Positions 9,587 to 18,480 of a stretch of DNA of 64,000 bases are shown here, piece after piece; the stretch's first letter is position 1; every line of letters begins with the position of its first letter. The DNA comes from Furfurilactobacillus milii (GTDB lineage: Bacteria > Bacillota > Bacilli > Lactobacillales > Lactobacillaceae), in contig NZ_WEZQ01000002.1 of NCBI RefSeq assembly GCF_009864005.1, positions 1 through 64,000 on the forward strand, written 5' to 3'. Under the pieces are notes generated by a model. That model did not search any database. It was not told where the DNA came from and was given only the letters and a program-made list of their open reading frames with translations. The translations under genes and the position numbers were made by a program.

Positions 9587-9643
9587 TTAGGTTTCAAATA
9601 ACTGAATTCCAACCAGGCTTACTAAAACTAAGGGATGAAAAAA

Positions 9644-10345
9644 ATGGCCTCACCTATTTACATTCAAATTCATAATCGTTTACGGAAAGCCGTGGAAGAT
9701 GGTCAGTGGCAAGTTGGGGATAAAATCCCCTCAGAACGTGAACTTGCCATTCAGTTTGGCGTGAGTCGAATGACTTTACGACAAGCCGTTCAGACGTTAG
9801 TTGAGGAAGGCCTGTTAGAACGACGTGTTGGCGCAGGCACATATGTGGCTAATCGCAAGGTGCAAGAGCGTGTTTCTGGTGTGACCAGTTTCACCGAGTT
9901 AATGGAACAAGCTGGTAAGGTGCCATCCTCACGGACAGTATCCTATCACATCACAACACCATCGCTTTCAGAAAGTGAAAAATTACAACTGGCACCTAAT
10001 GAACAGATTTTGCGAATGGAACGAATTCGTTTCGGCAACGATGAACCTATCTGTTTTGAAGTGGCCACTGTGCCTGAACGATTGATTCGACGCTTTAGCA
10101 AGGAAGATGTTACTAATTCACTGTACCGCGTGCTGGAAGACGAGGCCGGCCTTAAAGTTGGTCACGCTCAGCAAACGGTGTCGGCGATGACAGCCAGTGA
10201 ACGGGTAGCAGAATATTTGAATGTTAAGCGTAGTGATCCATTACTGCGTTTGCGTCAAGTTTCATTCCTTGATGATGGTACGCCGTTTGAATACGTGCGG
10301 ACCCAGTATGTCGGTAACCGATTTGAGTTCTACCTGGAACGTTAG
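9644..10345 (+). CDS. nagR: GntR-family (HutC subfamily) regulator of N-acetylglucosamine use
   Basis: 233-residue repressor with an N-terminal winged helix (about residues 5-70, FGVSRMTLRQAVQTLVEEGLL) and a C-terminal UTRA effector domain (about 90-230). HutC-type proteins next to nagA bind GlcNAc-6-P or GlcN-6-P. I chose ATG 9644 because AAGGG lies nine bases upstream; an earlier in-frame ATG at 9635 abuts that site with no spacing. The cognate operator is proposed at 8341-8352. An exceptionally long hairpin follows the stop codon. Confidence 0.88.
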   Translation: MASPIYIQIHNRLRKAVEDGQWQVGDKIPSERELAIQFGVSRMTLRQAVQTLVEEGLLERRVGAGTYVANRKVQERVSGVTSFTELMEQAGKVPSSRTVSYHITTPSLSESEKLQLAPNEQILRMERIRFGNDEPICFEVATVPERLIRRFSKEDVTNSLYRVLEDEAGLKVGHAQQTVSAMTASERVAEYLNVKRSDPLLRLRQVSFLDDGTPFEYVRTQYVGNRFEFYLER

Positions 10346-10366
10346 TTGAGTAATAAAACTATGATT

Positions 10367-10467
10367 AAACGTGTGTCTGTGCGATTGTTTTCCATAATTA
10401 TGACAAGCAAAGTAGTTCTTTTGTGTGTTGAAATTGTGGGGAATGGTCATGTGGGCACACGTTTTTT
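10367..10467 (+). terminator. Exceptionally long imperfect hairpin ending in a T run after nagR
   Basis: Positions 10367-10412 pair without any gap against 10464-10419 around the 6-nt loop TAGTTC. By hand count, 46 positions give 28 Watson-Crick pairs, 15 G-U pairs and 3 mismatches (C-A, A-A, A-G). A six-T run (10462-10467) is at the 3' foot, so it can act as the nagR terminator. The excess of G-U over A-C means the fold is stable only in plus-strand RNA. The remaining bases up to 10561 hold a likely pncB promoter (-10 TAAAAT at 10510). Confidence 0.75.
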
Positions 10468-10561
10468 GATGCAATGAAGGCATTTAACAAAGAAATTCAC
10501 AAGATATGGTAAAATATGGGAGTTAAGAAAAATTCGTCTAAACAGAAAGGGAATAATTGCG

Positions 10562-12040
10562 ATGGTTACGCGTTATCCAGATGACAGCCTGACGCTTCAT
10601 ACAGATGCATACGAAGTTAACATGGTCCAAACTTACTTTGAGGATGGAGTGGCCGATCGGCACGCCGTGTTCGAATTATATTTTCGTGACCTACCATTTC
10701 ACAATGGTTATGCCGTATTTGCGGGCCTAGAGCGGGTTGTCGATTACATTAATCAACTGCAGTTCACTGATTCTGACTTAGAGTATTTAGCGTCCACAAA
10801 ACAATATTCGGAGAAGTTTTTAAATTATTTGCGGAATTTTAAGTTCACAGGGACGATTCGTGCCGCAAAAGAAGGCGACCTGGTTTTTAACAACGAACCA
10901 CTGGTCCAAGTAGAGGGGACGTTGGCGGATTGTCAACTCGTTGAAACGGCCTTGTTGAACATCGTTAACTATCAGACTTTAATTGCTACAAAAGCTGCCC
11001 GCATTCGTTCAGTAGCTGGCAATGATGGAATCTTGGAGTTTGGTACGCGACGGGCGCAAGAAATGGACGCCGCCATTTGGGGTACGCGTGCTGCTTATAT
11101 CGGTGGATTTGACGCTACTAGTAACATGCGCGCTGGTAAAATTTTTGGAATTCCAATAAGTGGCACCCATGCTCATAGCTTGGTCCAAACGTACCGTAAT
11201 GACTATGACGCTTTTATGGCTTACGCTCGTTCACACAAGGACTGTGTCTTTCTTGTAGACACATATGACACACTACGTTCAGGCGTGCCAAACGCTATTC
11301 GCGTGGCCAAAGAGATGGGCGATAAGATTAACTTTTTAGGCGTTCGTATTGATTCTGGGGACATGGCATATATTTCAAAACGTGTGCGCGAACAACTTGA
11401 TGAAGCGGGATTTCCGAATGCTAAAATTTATGCGTCGAATGACTTGGACGAAAAGACGATTACCAACCTTAAGATGCAGGGCGCTAAGATTGACGTTTGG
11501 GGCGTGGGCACAAAACTGATTACTGCGTTTGACCAGCCTGCACTTGGTGCTGTGTACAAACTGGTGTCCGTTGAAAATGAACGGGGCACAATGGTTGATA
11601 CAATCAAGTTGTCGAGTAACGCTGAAAAAGTATCGACGCCAGGGAAAAAACAGGTTTGGCGGATTACGAAGAAGGCGGATGGTAAATCTGAGGGTGATTA
11701 TGTTGCGTTATCTGACGAACGGCCAGACGAAGCGTCACGATTGCATATGTTCCATCCAAGCTATACGTACATCAATAAGGACGTGACGGATTTTGATGCT
11801 CGTCCCGTGTTGGTGACGATTTTTGAAAACGGCAAGCAAGTTTATGAGTTGCCTGAGTTACAAACGATTAAACAGTTTGCTGCAGACCAGCTAGCTTCTT
11901 TGTGGGATGAGTACAAACGGGATCTGAATCCGCAAATTTATCCTGTTGATTTATCGCAAAAACTTTGGGATCACAAACAAAATATCATTAAGCAAGTTCA
12001 CAGTTATGTCAGTGAATTAAAGTTTGACGGACAGTCCTAG
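10562..12040 (+). CDS. pncB: Nicotinate phosphoribosyltransferase
   Basis: 492-residue enzyme joining nicotinate and PRPP to make nicotinate mononucleotide, the entry step of NAD salvage. Family segments are clear: [13 protein letters not shown] near the N-terminus, EFGTRRAQ with the GGFDATSN block, [10 protein letters not shown], and the [12 protein letters not shown] phosphoribosyl-binding region. Length is typical of the longer Firmicutes type. ATG 10562 has an AAAGGGA site about 10 nt upstream. nadE follows after 47 bp, so the two steps of NAD salvage are adjacent. Confidence 0.93.
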   Translation: MVTRYPDDSLTLHTDAYEVNMVQTYFEDGVADRHAVFELYFRDLPFHNGYAVFAGLERVVDYINQLQFTDSDLEYLASTKQYSEKFLNYLRNFKFTGTIRAAKEGDLVFNNEPLVQVEGTLADCQLVETALLNIVNYQTLIATKAARIRSVAGNDGILEFGTRRAQEMDAAIWGTRAAYIGGFDATSNMRAGKIFGIPISGTHAHSLVQTYRNDYDAFMAYARSHKDCVFLVDTYDTLRSGVPNAIRVAKEMGDKINFLGVRIDSGDMAYISKRVREQLDEAGFPNAKIYASNDLDEKTITNLKMQGAKIDVWGVGTKLITAFDQPALGAVYKLVSVENERGTMVDTIKLSSNAEKVSTPGKKQVWRITKKADGKSEGDYVALSDERPDEASRLHMFHPSYTYINKDVTDFDARPVLVTIFENGKQVYELPELQTIKQFAADQLASLWDEYKRDLNPQIYPVDLSQKLWDHKQNIIKQVHSYVSELKFDGQS

Positions 12041-12087
12041 GCTATCCATCTATTTCAGTAGTAATTAAGTTATGGAGGCCTTCGGAC

Positions 12088-12915
12088 ATGAGGGAAAAAC
12101 AGGCAGAAATTATTAAGGCACTCGGTGTTAGCGCTGACTTTGATGCGGAACAGGAAATTCGGAAAAGTGTTGAGTTTTTAAAGGACTATTTGAAAAAGAA
12201 CACGTTCTTAAGGGCACTGGTTCTGGGAATTTCTGGTGGTCAAGATTCCACACTGGCTGGCAAATTATCACAGATGGCGATTGCAGAGATGCGTCAGGAA
12301 ACAGGCGATGATCAGTATCAATTCATTGCAGTTCGTTTGCCATATGGTGAACAGGCGGATGAAAGTGACGCGATGGATGCCATCACGTTTATGGAAGCCG
12401 ATAAGGTAATGCGGGTGAATGTTCAGGCGGCAGTTGACGCTGATGTTGCCGCGGTTGAAACTAACGGGCTAACGGTGTCTGACTTTAACAAAGGAAATAT
12501 CAAAGCACGTGAGCGCATGGTGGCCCAGTATACGATTGCTGGTGAAGTTCATGGCGCTGTCGTGGGCACGGATCATGCGGCTGAAGCGGTTACTGGGTTT
12601 TATACAAAGTACGGCGATGGTGGCACGGACATTGATCCTTTGTACCGGCTGGACAAACGGCAAGGAAAAGCGATGCTGAAGGTCTTAAACGCACCGGAAC
12701 ATTTATACTTAAAGGTCCCGACTGCTGATCTGGAGGACAACCGTCCGGCATTACCTGATGAAGTGGCCCTTGGCGTCACATATGATGACATTGATAATTA
12801 TCTGGAAGGCAAAACGATTAAGGACGCTGACGCTGATAAAATTGAAAATTGGTACAACAAGACGATGCACAAACGTCATATGCCGATTACGATTTTTGAT
12901 AACTTTTGGCGTTAG
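12088..12915 (+). CDS. nadE: Ammonia-dependent NAD+ synthetase
   Basis: 275-residue enzyme converting deamido-NAD+ to NAD+ with ATP and ammonia. The PP-loop signature SGGQDS appears near residue 49 within [14 protein letters not shown]. There is no N-terminal glutaminase domain, so it is the ammonia-using form. ATG 12088 follows ATGGAGG. It probably shares a transcript with pncB. The Mn2+ riboswitch for the next gene begins about 57 bp after its stop. Confidence 0.94.
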   Translation: MREKQAEIIKALGVSADFDAEQEIRKSVEFLKDYLKKNTFLRALVLGISGGQDSTLAGKLSQMAIAEMRQETGDDQYQFIAVRLPYGEQADESDAMDAITFMEADKVMRVNVQAAVDADVAAVETNGLTVSDFNKGNIKARERMVAQYTIAGEVHGAVVGTDHAAEAVTGFYTKYGDGGTDIDPLYRLDKRQGKAMLKVLNAPEHLYLKVPTADLEDNRPALPDEVALGVTYDDIDNYLEGKTIKDADADKIENWYNKTMHKRHMPITIFDNFWR

Positions 12916-12972
12916 TTCGAACTTATTACTTGTGTTTAACTAATCATTTCGATATACTTTTGCTTAAGATAA

Positions 12973-13117
12973 ATGAGGGAGTAACTAATGGTGTCATCGC
13001 GCGCAGATATTGTGTTGTGACACCGTGGCAACGCCACCAACAAGATTCGTTCTGGTTTTGTCTTAAATAGTGAGACTCATGGTCTGCACATTTAGTGTGC
13101 GTCCATGGGTCTTTTTT
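12973..13117 (+). promoter_or_regulatory. yybP-ykoY (Mn2+) riboswitch with terminator
   Basis: The base stem ATGAG (12973-12977)/CTCAT (13076-13080) and the conserved loop GGGAGTAAC directly after the left strand match the yybP-ykoY class. The opposite loop (TGAGA) is close to the right strand. CTCAT is reused in the terminator stem GACTCATGG/CCATGGGTC (13074-13111), followed by six T. Aptamer and terminator are therefore mutually exclusive: Mn2+ binding should allow read-through into the ATPase. Confidence 0.85.
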
Positions 13118-13166
13118 CGTCCCATGAGCGATGTACACAGCCGATAATTTAAAGGAGAGATGTTAA

Positions 13167-15854
13167 GTGAAGCAAAGTAAATTACCGCAAGCAGCGCAAT
13201 GGACCATTGATGAATCCCTTCAGCAGATGAAATCAAGTAGAGATGGGTTGACTGACCAAATGGTGTCGACGAGACGCGATGAGCACGGTCCGAACGCGTT
13301 AGCGGCCAAACGGCAAACAACCTTACTGGAAAAGTTTATTGCTCAGTTTAAAGATTTAATGATTGTAGTGCTGATTGTGGCCGCCATCATTGCTGCAATG
13401 ACAGGTGAAGTGGTGGATGCCATCATTATCTTACTGGTAGTGGTGCTCAACGCCGTGTTTGGCGTTTTCCAAGAAGCGAAGGCAGAGCAGGCCATTAATG
13501 CGCTTCAAGAAATGTCGGCGCCAAATGCACACGTCCGTCGTAATGGCGAAACAGTGACGGTAAAAAGTGACGAATTAGTGCCTGGTGATATTGTACTTCT
13601 GGAAGCTGGTGATATTGTGCCAGCGGATATGCGTTTATTAGAAAGTGCTTCGCTTAAAATTGAGGAGTCTGCGCTTACAGGTGAGTCAGTGCCAGTCACT
13701 AAACAACTTGCTCCAGTGACGGAAACGAACGTTGGGTTAGGGGACATGAGCGACTTAGCGTTTATGAATAGTAACGTGACCTATGGCCGTGGTGTGGGGG
13801 TCGTTACAGCTACGGGGATGCAAACGCAGGTTGGCCGCATCGCTGGGATGCTTGATAACACTAAAGAACGCAAAACACCGTTGCAGGAAAATCTGGCCCA
13901 TTTAGGTAAAGTGTTAACGGCACTGATTCTGGTGGTTGCTGTAATTGTCTTTGCAGTCGGCATGATTCGTGGTAATGAAACATTGATTAACATGCTGCTG
14001 ACGGCTATTTCATTGGCGGTAGCGGCCATTCCAGAAGGATTGCCTGCCATTGTGACCATCACATTAGCTCTGGGGACGACGCGCATGGCCAAACTAAATG
14101 CTCTGGTTCGTCGTTTGCCTGCCGTTGAAACGCTGGGAAGTACGGATATTATCGCTTCAGATAAAACCGGAACCTTGACTCAAAACAAGATGACGGTTGA
14201 AAAACTAGTGGTTGATGGCGAAGTTCGTGAGGCTAAAGCTGGGGTTGGTGCAGCGGCTGATAGTGATGAGGGAATCTTAGCAACCCTGTTGATGTTGAAT
14301 AACGATACCAAACTGACGTCCGATGGTTTAGTCGGAGATCCAACAGAAACAGCCTTGATTCAGTACAACATGGATCATGATGTAACTGCCGACAAATTTC
14401 TAGCTGCACATCCTCGACAAGCTGAAATTCCGTTTGATTCAGAACGTAAATTGATGACGACCGTTAATAAAATGGATGATACTGGCGCATTGTGGATTAC
14501 CGTTAAGGGGGCACCAGATGAATTGCTAAAACGGGCCACGCAGGTTCAGCGCAATGGTCAGGTTGTGCCATTGACAGACGAGCTTAGGGAACAGTTGTTG
14601 ACGATCAACCATCAGCTGGCCGTGCAGGCATTGCGAGTATTGGCGTTTGCTTACCGCCCGGTTGAAACCGTTCCGGCAACCATGACTTCAGATAAGGTGG
14701 AGCAAGATCTCATCTTTGCTGGATTTGTTGGAATGATCGATCCAGAGCGGCCAGAAGTAGCTGGCGCGGTTGCTGAAGCTAAAAGCGCGGGTATTCGACC
14801 ACTGATGATTACGGGTGACCACGCGGATACAGCTAAGGCCATTGCCGTTCGACTCGGCATTATTCAGGCTGACGATGACGCTGGCGTCATCACCGGTGCT
14901 CAACTAGACGACTTGAGTGATGCCGATTTTGAAAAACGGGTATCGCAATATTCTGTTTACGCGCGGGTGGCGCCGGAGCATAAAGTTCGGATTGTGAATG
15001 CCTGGCAAAAGCGTGGCAAAGTTGTTGCCATGACTGGCGACGGTGTGAACGATGCTCCAGCGCTGAAAACTGCTGATATCGGCGTTGGGATGGGGATCAC
15101 TGGGACAGAAGTGTCTAAGGGTGCATCCGATATGGTTCTTGCTGATGACAACTTCTCTACGATTGTGGTGGCGGTTCGTGAAGGTCGTAAAGTATTTGCT
15201 AACATCCAAAAGGCCATTCAATACTTGCTATCTGCAAACTTAGGTGAAGTGTTAACCCTTTTTGTAATGACCATGATGGGGTGGCAAATCTTGGCACCCG
15301 TGCACATTTTATGGATCAATTTGGTGACTGACACATTCCCAGCGATTGCGTTAGGACTGGAACCGGCCGAAAAGAATATCATGAAACAGAAGCCACGTGG
15401 TCGCACGTCAAACTTCTTGTCTGGCGGAGTATTTGGCAACATTATCTATCAGGGATTGTTGGAAGGTGGGCTGACACTTTTGGTTTACTGGTTAGCCTTG
15501 ACATTCCCCGTTCATGCCGGTGCAGAACAAATTCATGCGGATGCGTTGACCATGGCGTTTGCAACGCTTGGATTGATTCAGTTGTTCCATGCATTTAATT
15601 CAAAATCAATTCATGGGACAATTTTTACGAAGCAGCTCTTTAAGAACCGTGCATTTAACTGGGCCATTCTAGTGGCATTTGTGCTGTTGGCCGCGACAAT
15701 TCTAGTGCCTGGATTTAACACACTCTTCCACGTTACAACATTGGATTGGTTCCAGTGGTTAATCGTGATTGGTGCAGGTGTGACGATGATTTTAATCGTG
15801 GAAGTGGTAAAATTAGTGCAACGTCTAAGAAAGAGTGGTGCCGAAGCTCGGTAA
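13167..15854 (+). CDS. P-type cation ATPase, Ca2+/Mn2+ exporter type, under a Mn2+ riboswitch
   Basis: 895-residue P2-type ATPase of the plasma membrane. TGES (actuator), D332 in DKTGTLTQNK (phosphorylated residue), KGAPDEL (nucleotide domain) and TGDGVNDAPAL are present. PEGLP in M4 and NLVTDTFPAIALG in M6 give one Ca2+/Mn2+-type site. The upstream Mn2+ riboswitch favours manganese export, as described for lactococcal YoaB. The start is GTG 13167 behind AAAGGAGAG. Its last seven codons and stop lie inside a dispersed repeat element (15832-15998), so the C-terminus KSGAEAR appears to come from the repeat. Confidence 0.92.
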   Translation: MKQSKLPQAAQWTIDESLQQMKSSRDGLTDQMVSTRRDEHGPNALAAKRQTTLLEKFIAQFKDLMIVVLIVAAIIAAMTGEVVDAIIILLVVVLNAVFGVFQEAKAEQAINALQEMSAPNAHVRRNGETVTVKSDELVPGDIVLLEAGDIVPADMRLLESASLKIEESALTGESVPVTKQLAPVTETNVGLGDMSDLAFMNSNVTYGRGVGVVTATGMQTQVGRIAGMLDNTKERKTPLQENLAHLGKVLTALILVVAVIVFAVGMIRGNETLINMLLTAISLAVAAIPEGLPAIVTITLALGTTRMAKLNALVRRLPAVETLGSTDIIASDKTGTLTQNKMTVEKLVVDGEVREAKAGVGAAADSDEGILATLLMLNNDTKLTSDGLVGDPTETALIQYNMDHDVTADKFLAAHPRQAEIPFDSERKLMTTVNKMDDTGALWITVKGAPDELLKRATQVQRNGQVVPLTDELREQLLTINHQLAVQALRVLAFAYRPVETVPATMTSDKVEQDLIFAGFVGMIDPERPEVAGAVAEAKSAGIRPLMITGDHADTAKAIAVRLGIIQADDDAGVITGAQLDDLSDADFEKRVSQYSVYARVAPEHKVRIVNAWQKRGKVVAMTGDGVNDAPALKTADIGVGMGITGTEVSKGASDMVLADDNFSTIVVAVREGRKVFANIQKAIQYLLSANLGEVLTLFVMTMMGWQILAPVHILWINLVTDTFPAIALGLEPAEKNIMKQKPRGRTSNFLSGGVFGNIIYQGLLEGGLTLLVYWLALTFPVHAGAEQIHADALTMAFATLGLIQLFHAFNSKSIHGTIFTKQLFKNRAFNWAILVAFVLLAATILVPGFNTLFHVTTLDWFQWLIVIGAGVTMILIVEVVKLVQRLRKSGAEAR

Positions 15855-15998
15855 TACCCGAGCAATAACGTAAAGGTGGCGGCATGCAAGCGCAGTTCGC
15901 TTGTGGGCAGACAGCTTTGGGTTATGCAGAGGGGATTGAGCGATAGGTGCACGTTTAGAAGAGTGGTGCCGAAGCTCGGTAATACCCGAGCAATAACG
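15832..15998 (+). repeat. Dispersed repeat element, copy 1, with 39-bp direct repeats at its ends
   Basis: The 39-bp segment 15832-15870 recurs perfectly at 15960-15998. Each copy contains the hairpin GCTCGG-TAATAC-CCGAGC. The 89-bp centre holds a CAAGCG-CAGTT-CGCTTG hairpin and an 18-bp block ACAGCTTTGGGTTATGCA that is identical in copy 2 (23101-23268). By eye the two centres are roughly three quarters identical. The element overlaps the end of the ATPase gene and stops 15 bp before the GTG of the next gene. It is not CRISPR, because the centre is conserved between copies. Confidence 0.85.
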
Positions 15999-16013
15999 GA
16001 CAAGGAGATTATT

Positions 16014-16448
16014 GTGAAAAAGAACTTAATGATGGTTTACGGGCAGACATTGTCCAGAACGATTGCGGATACGGAAGATGTCCAAAAAGATTTAGAACCT
16101 TATTACACGAAGTTAAAAACAGCGATGGATGCCGATAAGTTGGCAGACCTTAGTGACGCTGACTTTGCTGATATTCAGTCAGAATTTCAGGATGGTACGG
16201 ATCGTTATCTGAGCTACAATGATAAATTGAAAAAGTTACAAGCACCTGCGCGTTTCATGGGGAAGCATCAGACACTTAAGCGTGCCTATGACACTTATGC
16301 GAATGCGTGCCAGACGATGACGGACAGTTTGAATGTCAAGGAGCACACGGTCGACACGAAAAAGTTTGCCCAGGCAGAAATTGACCAAAATGAAGCCATG
16401 GATCGAATTATTCGTCTCATTCAGACAATCATGGCAACTAACGCTTAG
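16014..16448 (+). CDS. Hypothetical helical protein
   Basis: 144 residues, no signal peptide or membrane segment. Charged heptad-like stretches (residues 15-60 and 75-140) suggest an all-helical fold. I do not recognise a family. The start is GTG 16014, set by AAGGAG at 16002-16007. A longer reading from 15876 would run through the repeat element and is unlikely. The upstream flank is repeat copy 1, which separates it from the ATPase. Co-transcription with the ATPase is possible, because no terminator other than the repeat's own hairpins is visible. Confidence 0.7.
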   Translation: MKKNLMMVYGQTLSRTIADTEDVQKDLEPYYTKLKTAMDADKLADLSDADFADIQSEFQDGTDRYLSYNDKLKKLQAPARFMGKHQTLKRAYDTYANACQTMTDSLNVKEHTVDTKKFAQAEIDQNEAMDRIIRLIQTIMATNA

Positions 16449-16517
16449 TGTCGTTACATTTAGATTCTTTTACGTATGTAAAGGTATAGAATGTAGTGCT
16501 TAGCGTTAACAGAAAGG

Positions 16518-16553
16518 AACCGCTCATTCTGAACATTGGGATGAGTGGTTTTT
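16518..16553 (+). terminator. Terminator after the helical protein gene
   Basis: AACCGCTCAT/ATGAGTGGTT, ten bp with a G-U pair, 13-nt loop and a short T run. Confidence 0.8.
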
Positions 16554-16584
16554 CATTGGGTAATGAAATTGTGGAGGAAAATGA

Positions 16585-17070
16585 ATGACAAATGATGAAT
16601 TACAACGGTTGGTCATGCAAATTTCCACGCGGGAGTTTGGCAAACCGTTTAAACACCAGGTCGTGTTCAACTCGCGGTTGCAAACGACGGGTGGTCGCTA
16701 CCATCTTCGGGATCATCATATTGATATAAATCCGAAAATGTTAACTGATTTCGGTGAAGATACCCTTGAAGGGGTGATTAAGCACGAGCTGGTTCACTAT
16801 CACTTGTCGATGGCAGGATTGCCATTTAATCATCGTAGTCGGGAATTTCGAACCTTGCTGGCACAGGTGGGTGGCAGCCGTTTTGCACCGGCACCTAAAC
16901 AACGACAAGGACAGACAGCTCACTCACGATCACGGCACATCTATATTTATGAGTGTGTAAAATGCGGTCAACGATATACGCGGCGTCGTCGAATCAATAC
17001 ACGGCGATTTGCATGTGGGATTTGTGGTGGTCGGTTAAATTTGGCAGAAGCTTATACTCAAGAATCTTAA
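16585..17070 (+). CDS. SprT-like zinc metalloprotein
   Basis: 161-residue SprT-like protein. H67-E68-L-V-H71 forms the HExxH zinc-protease motif. A C-terminal zinc ribbon is seen as CVKC and, 19 residues later, CGIC. The architecture matches the bacterial SprT family related to eukaryotic Spartan, which degrades DNA-protein crosslinks; activity of the short bacterial forms is not established. The start ATG 16585 has GGAGG seven bases upstream; an out-of-frame ATG at 16581 is ignored. Monocistronic. Confidence 0.87.
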   Translation: MTNDELQRLVMQISTREFGKPFKHQVVFNSRLQTTGGRYHLRDHHIDINPKMLTDFGEDTLEGVIKHELVHYHLSMAGLPFNHRSREFRTLLAQVGGSRFAPAPKQRQGQTAHSRSRHIYIYECVKCGQRYTRRRRINTRRFACGICGGRLNLAEAYTQES

Positions 17071-17115
17071 GAAACCGTGAAACTCGTCTGTAGAATTCGA
17101 ATGTCGTAATGGCTA

Positions 17116-17146
17116 TTGTACACTGTATGGCAGAATACGCTATGAT
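17116..17146 (+). promoter_or_regulatory. Possible promoter of the AI-2E family gene
   Basis: TTGTAC (17116-17121) and TATGAT (17141-17146), spacer 19 bp, about 30 nt before the ATG. The spacer is longer than ideal. Confidence 0.45.
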
Positions 17147-17175
17147 AGCTGTATCGATGAATGTGGGGGTAGGGT

Positions 17176-18222
17176 ATGGAACGAATTTATCAGTGGCTTA
17201 AGAAAGAGGACGTTCAACTTTATTTAACCTTGGCGTTTTTGATCTTTGTGTTGTTTTGTTTTCGCCACTTTCTCTCCATTATTTTGCTAATTACGATTTT
17301 TTCTTTCTTAGCATTAAAAGTGACGACTCGTTTACGACAATGGTTACCCATTGGTCAGGTGCTGGCGACTTTGATTGTGTATGTGGTGGTGATTGGCTTA
17401 GTTGTACTAGCTATCTCCTACGCAGCACCCTCTTTGGCTAGTCAGTTTTCTGGCATCCCTCATTTGATTATGAAAGCGATCAATGATCATCCAGTTTGGG
17501 ATAAGCAATTAGACACATGGGTGAATAAAGCACTCAACAGTAGTGAAATTATGAAACACGGCCAAACGGCTTTGGAAACGGGGCTACGTGGACTGGAAAG
17601 TGTCGGCACAGCCTTCTCGCACGTGGGGGTTGCCATTTTCTTAAGCTTGATTTTTACCGCGTCTTACGGCCGGATGAAGCGATTTGGGGACGCGTTTTTA
17701 CACAGCCGTTTTAAAAAGTTCTTCACCAATGTTTATTTCTTGGTTCGCAAGTTTGTTACTATTTTGGGAACGGTTGTGGATACGCAATTAATTATTTGTT
17801 CAATTAACACGATTTTGATGACCATTGGCTTATTTTTCCTAAAGATGCCAAGTTTAATGGTGTTAGCCGTAATTGTCTTTATCCTTGGATTGGTGCCTGT
17901 TGCTGGGGTGCTCATTTCGATGGTGCCGTTAACGTTGATCGCGTTTGCTAGCGGCGGTATCTGGCGAGTCGTGGAAGTGATTATCTTAGTTATTGTGATT
18001 CACTTCTTTGAATCTTACTTCTTGCACCCACGTCTTATGGCTACTGCCACTGATTTGCCGATTTTTGTGACATTCATGACTTTGATTGTGAGTGAAGAGA
18101 TATTCGGTGTTTGGGGACTGATTGTTGGATTACCAATTGTGGCATTCTTCCTCGATCTCTTTGGTGTTCATCCCCAGCCTAATGATGGACCAATCATGCA
18201 GCAGCTTCGTGGTGATAAATAA
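17176..18222 (+). CDS. AI-2E family membrane protein (PerM/YueF type)
   Basis: 348-residue integral membrane protein. Hydrophobic segments occur at about 18-50 and 65-90, with a soluble segment near 95-140 and further helices from 150 to the end. The conserved C-terminal part includes LGLVPVAGVLISMVPLTL and the ESYFLHPRLMATATDLP-like stretch that marks the AI-2E family. Members have been linked to autoinducer-2 export, Na+/H+ exchange or permease roles, so the substrate is open. Start ATG 17176 is close to a purine-rich GGGGGTAGGG. Confidence 0.8.
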   Translation: MERIYQWLKKEDVQLYLTLAFLIFVLFCFRHFLSIILLITIFSFLALKVTTRLRQWLPIGQVLATLIVYVVVIGLVVLAISYAAPSLASQFSGIPHLIMKAINDHPVWDKQLDTWVNKALNSSEIMKHGQTALETGLRGLESVGTAFSHVGVAIFLSLIFTASYGRMKRFGDAFLHSRFKKFFTNVYFLVRKFVTILGTVVDTQLIICSINTILMTIGLFFLKMPSLMVLAVIVFILGLVPVAGVLISMVPLTLIAFASGGIWRVVEVIILVIVIHFFESYFLHPRLMATATDLPIFVTFMTLIVSEEIFGVWGLIVGLPIVAFFLDLFGVHPQPNDGPIMQQLRGDK

Positions 18223-18304
18223 GTGCTAAACGGAAATATGCGGGGAGAATGTCAAAGAGTAATTGCCAAGTCTGCGAATGTCTGGTAGAATTATTTTCGT
18301 TGAT

Positions 18305-18389
18305 GCGGCCATGGCGGAATTGGCAGACGCGCAAGATTAAGGATCTTGTGATCCCTTCGATCATCCGAGTTCAAGTCTCGGTGGCCGCA
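18305..18389 (+). tRNA. tRNA-Leu with unusual anticodon AAG
   Basis: Acceptor GCGGCCA/TGGCCGC, long class II variable arm, discriminator A. The anticodon stem CAAGA/TCTTG encloses TTAAGGA, so positions 34-36 are AAG (18339-18341). An A34 leucine tRNA is unusual in bacteria, where adenosine-to-inosine editing is normally confined to arginine ACG. It would need a TadA with wider range to read CUC and CUU as inosine. Confidence 0.93.
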
Positions 18390-18425
18390 TAATCAGATTG
18401 GTTAACTAGGCTGACCAATCTAAAA

Positions 18426-18467
18426 AGATCCTCGTAGTGATGATTTCACTACGAGGATCTTTTTTTG
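18426..18467 (+). terminator. Terminator after tRNA-Leu
   Basis: GATCCTCGTAGTGA/TCACTACGAGGATC, 14 perfect bp with a short loop and seven T. It faces the convergent gene ending at 18481 and may also serve it. Confidence 0.92.
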
Positions 18468-18480
18468 TCGTGGATGACTT

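Noticed and set aside
15832-15998. Possible two-repeat CRISPR array (palindromic 39-bp repeats around one spacer)
   Set aside because: The central 89 bp is conserved in the second copy at 23101-23268, is too long for a spacer, and no cas genes are present.
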